Positions 41,703-44,100 of a DNA stretch of 44,100 nucleotides are shown here, piece by piece. The translations under genes were made by a program, and so were the position numbers. The stretch comes from Poteriospumella lacustris (lineage: Eukaryota > Sar > Chrysophyceae > Chromulinales > Dinobryaceae): positions 125,745 through 169,844 of the forward strand of contig SMOI01000035.1 in NCBI GenBank assembly GCA_008000375.1. Direction: 5' to 3'. The first letter of the stretch is position 1. Every line of letters starts with the position of its first letter. The notes below the pieces were generated by a model. It worked only from the letters and a program-made list of their open reading frames with translations. It was not told the DNA's origin and ran no database searches.

Positions 41703-43985
41703 CTACGGGCGAATCGTGATGACGTCGTAGTTACGATCGTCATCTGAGTCATAGCCATCCCGCAACTCGACACGGCGAGTCTTCAAGGCAGCATTAAGCT
41801 GCCGGTTGCGGTTGCGCCAGTTGATGAAGAGCTTGGCCGTCTCGAAACGAGCCGCCTTCAGCTCCTTGTTCACTGCGTCGCGTCTCTCCTTGTCCTCGCG
41901 CTCGAACTGTCGCTCGTACGCCTTCAGCTTCTTCGTCACTTCCTTGCGCTCCTCGGGGCTGAGCAACTCAGGTCGAGGTCTCCAGTGGAAGCCGAACACC
42001 TTTTCGCGCTTCAACTGGTAGACCAAGTGACCCTGGAAGTGGAAGAAGTTGACGCCATCGTCAATGTGACCACGAGAGTTGATGTTGCGCAACTCCGTGA
42101 CGGTGGCGGTGGCGATGTAGCGACCAGAGGGGTCCCACGACAATCTCGTGCAGCGATCGTGTTGACGCATACCAGACGAGATGTTGTTCGTGACGTCCAA
42201 AATCTCGAAGCGGCAGCATTCAGTGGCGAACTGCGCCAAGGCCACGAAGTTGCCCGCGGGAGACCATTGCAAGTCGGTCACTGGCGAGCCAGACTTGCTG
42301 AACAACAGCGCCACTTGGTCAGTGTACTTGACTTGAGGCTGCGAGTTACCCTTTCCAGGAGTAACCGTCTTCGTGACCATCGAGTAGAACGAGATGACGG
42401 GGTTGCGGGCCTCACCCTGCACGATGGCAATGCGATCGCCGCGAGGCTCCCAGACAACCTTCAGAATCTGCTCCGAGATCTCCAATTGCTCGACAGGAAT
42501 ACCAGGACGGCGCATGCGGAAGAACAAGAAGACAAAGCTGCGCTTCTTGCCCTGATTCTTCGTCATGTGCACGCACAGGTAGTTTCCTTCCTCTTGCCAG
42601 ACCAACTTGCCATCCGTCACGTCCACCAACTTACGAGAGCCGATCTCCGTACGAGCGGTGTCGGTGATGTGAACGATGCTGACGACAGCCGGGTGGTTGC
42701 CCATAGCCGGAGACCAATAGGCCAAGTAGTTGTCCTTGGGAGACCAGCAGAAATCCAGCACGTCGGCGGCAGCGAACGACTTGGAGTTCAACAGCGATCC
42801 GTCGTGCGAGTTGTAGATGGAGATCATGTCCGGGCCCAAGCGTGCGAAGTATCGACCATCCGCAGACCACTTCAGCTTGTTGGGGTCTTGCATCGCCGAG
42901 ATCTTCGAAGGCTCCACAGGGTAGGCGGTGTTTCCTTCTTCGATGTAATACGTGTTGTCCTTGAACTCCTTGATCTTGCCTCGGACAGTCTTGTCGATCT
43001 TCTTGTAGGTCTTGGGATCCTCGATTTGCAGCGAACCTTGGGCGAAGAACTTCGCTTCCAAGTTCGACCGAAGAGGAAACGAACGCACCTTCAAGCCCGT
43101 GCGGACGTCCCACACAATGATCGCCTCGTTGGCGTCCAGATTGTGTTGCTCGTTGGTGCGATACGTGATCAGATAGTTCTCGTCGGGCGAGAAGGAGATC
43201 TCTTCCACCTTGGGATGCATGAACTTTCCGAGGGGCTGGAAATCGGAGCCTCCCCACACCTTCACACCAGGACCATGGAAGGTCACGAAGTACGTTCCAT
43301 TGGGCGACCATTCCACTTGCATTTCGCACCACACTTTACCCGTAGAGCGCTCGCGCTCGCCGTTGTATACCGCTGTAGGAGCCTCGTTGGCAGTTGTGTT
43401 GAACCAGTCGACCTCCGTCTCGCGACCGTAACGAATGGCAAACATATCGCGCACTTGCTCGTCCTTGAGCCAAGAGCTGCAGTTGGGGCGAGGATTGAAG
43501 TCCTTCAACTCCGGAGGTTGATCGTTCTCCGTGATTTTGTCCAACACGTCCAGTTCTCCATAACGATTCACCTTGAACGTGTTCTTGCCAAGCACATATC
43601 CTTGGGTCAATGTGATCGCCTTCTCGGCTGATTCTCTGCTGGGGAAAGTGACTGTGCAGCAACCGAGCGAGGTGTTTTCCGCATCGTTGAAAGGCATATA
43701 GATATCCTCTTCCGCAATCGCATCCACCTGGCTGTACAACTTGAACAGCACTGTAATCAGCTTCGCCATCTTTTCCCTGTTGACAACAGGAAGGTTGTCC
43801 ACAATGATGATCGAGGAGAAGTCCGGTTTGAAAGCTGGCAGAGCCGCCTCATCGATTTCGACGGGCTCTGAGCTGAGGAACTTCTTGATCTCCTCGTAGT
43901 CCGATTGAGAACGGTAGTAATCTAGGTCTGACTGACTCATTTTCAATTGAAATATGAGCATTTCTGGCCAATCTTGCTGCATCAT
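41703..43985 (-). CDS. Translation initiation factor eIF3 subunit b, copy 2
   Basis: This is a 760-residue ORF identical in protein sequence to copy 1, on the opposite strand. The stop is TAG here and TGA in copy 1. It carries the same RRM, propeller and C-terminal helix, and the same upstream 114 bp up to the window edge. Both copies are intact, so either could be the working gene. Reads from both directions converge on the spacer, so long antisense overlap is possible. A duplicated, homogenised gene or an assembly fold-back could explain it; the altered stop and diverged spacer favour a real duplication. Confidence 0.93.
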   Translation of the reverse strand: MMQQDWPEMLIFQLKMSQSDLDYYRSQSDYEEIKKFLSSEPVEIDEAALPAFKPDFSSIIIVDNLPVVNREKMAKLITVLFKLYSQVDAIAEEDIYMPFNDAENTSLGCCTVTFPSRESAEKAITLTQGYVLGKNTFKVNRYGELDVLDKITENDQPPELKDFNPRPNCSSWLKDEQVRDMFAIRYGRETEVDWFNTTANEAPTAVYNGERERSTGKVWCEMQVEWSPNGTYFVTFHGPGVKVWGGSDFQPLGKFMHPKVEEISFSPDENYLITYRTNEQHNLDANEAIIVWDVRTGLKVRSFPLRSNLEAKFFAQGSLQIEDPKTYKKIDKTVRGKIKEFKDNTYYIEEGNTAYPVEPSKISAMQDPNKLKWSADGRYFARLGPDMISIYNSHDGSLLNSKSFAAADVLDFCWSPKDNYLAYWSPAMGNHPAVVSIVHITDTARTEIGSRKLVDVTDGKLVWQEEGNYLCVHMTKNQGKKRSFVFLFFRMRRPGIPVEQLEISEQILKVVWEPRGDRIAIVQGEARNPVISFYSMVTKTVTPGKGNSQPQVKYTDQVALLFSKSGSPVTDLQWSPAGNFVALAQFATECCRFEILDVTNNISSGMRQHDRCTRLSWDPSGRYIATATVTELRNINSRGHIDDGVNFFHFQGHLVYQLKREKVFGFHWRPRPELLSPEERKEVTKKLKAYERQFEREDKERRDAVNKELKAARFETAKLFINWRNRNRQLNAALKTRRVELRDGYDSDDDRNYDVITIRP

Positions 43986-44100
43986 GGCGCTCGCTAACTA
44001 TCCTGGTTGGGCTTCGAGAGGATGGACAAACAAGACCATTTTGTGGTCGCGACACTGCCAGTTCAGGGTCGTTCATGCGCACTTTGCCCAGACTTTGGGC
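41706..44100 (-). repeat. Right arm of large inverted repeat (eIF3b)
   Basis: Reverse complement of 38999-41393, running into the right edge of the window, so its true length is unknown. It contains eIF3b copy 2 apart from its stop codon, plus 115 bp of upstream DNA. Confidence 0.93.

Noticed and set aside
1-44100. CRISPR array, bacterial operon, prophage or insertion sequence
   Set aside because: The window is eukaryotic; no direct-repeat/spacer array, transposase, integrase or flanking target-site duplication is seen.

Overview
The window is nuclear DNA of a single-celled, flagellated eukaryote. Genes are dense, on both strands, and many are split by short GT-AG introns. I reconstructed 19 introns of 52-85 nt. 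Every spliced reading frame closes exactly in frame. TAA, TAG and TGA all serve as stops, so the code is standard. The gene set (RIB43A flagellar ribbon protein, fused kinase-PP2C, BspA/DUF285 repeat protein, WW-cyclin) and the intron size fit a stramenopile, perhaps an oomycete. That taxonomic placement is inference.

Layout, left to right. 1-8.1 kb: a VPS9-domain Rab-GEF candidate (-) diverges from a large kinesin-14-like motor (+). 8.9-15.7 kb: an MFS transporter (-), a WW-domain cyclin-Y-like protein (+), and gene-poor DNA holding GC-rich relics and a collapsed second copy of the MFS gene. 15.7-20.5 kb: a BspA-like repeat protein and a secreted or membrane kinase-PP2C fusion. 20.5-26.7 kb: an ASNSD1-like asparagine-synthetase-domain protein (-) divergent from importin-5 (+). 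26.7-30.2 kb: two divergent Sec14/CRAL-TRIO paralogues and a putative GT-A glycosyltransferase. 30.6-38.8 kb: a FAM135-type lipase, RIB43A, a coiled-coil protein and a small acidic protein. 38.8-44.1 kb: two convergent eIF3b genes with identical proteins, forming an inverted duplication that reaches the right edge.

Most genes are housekeeping: vesicle traffic, lipid transfer, nuclear import, translation initiation and microtubules. They form no operon. Several neighbours are divergent pairs with 200-500 bp between starts and may share promoters. The most unusual items are the WW-cyclin Y fusion, the homogenised eIF3b palindrome, the MFS pseudogene relic beside its parent, and the kinesin with a motor-domain insertion and an SxIP motif in its tail.
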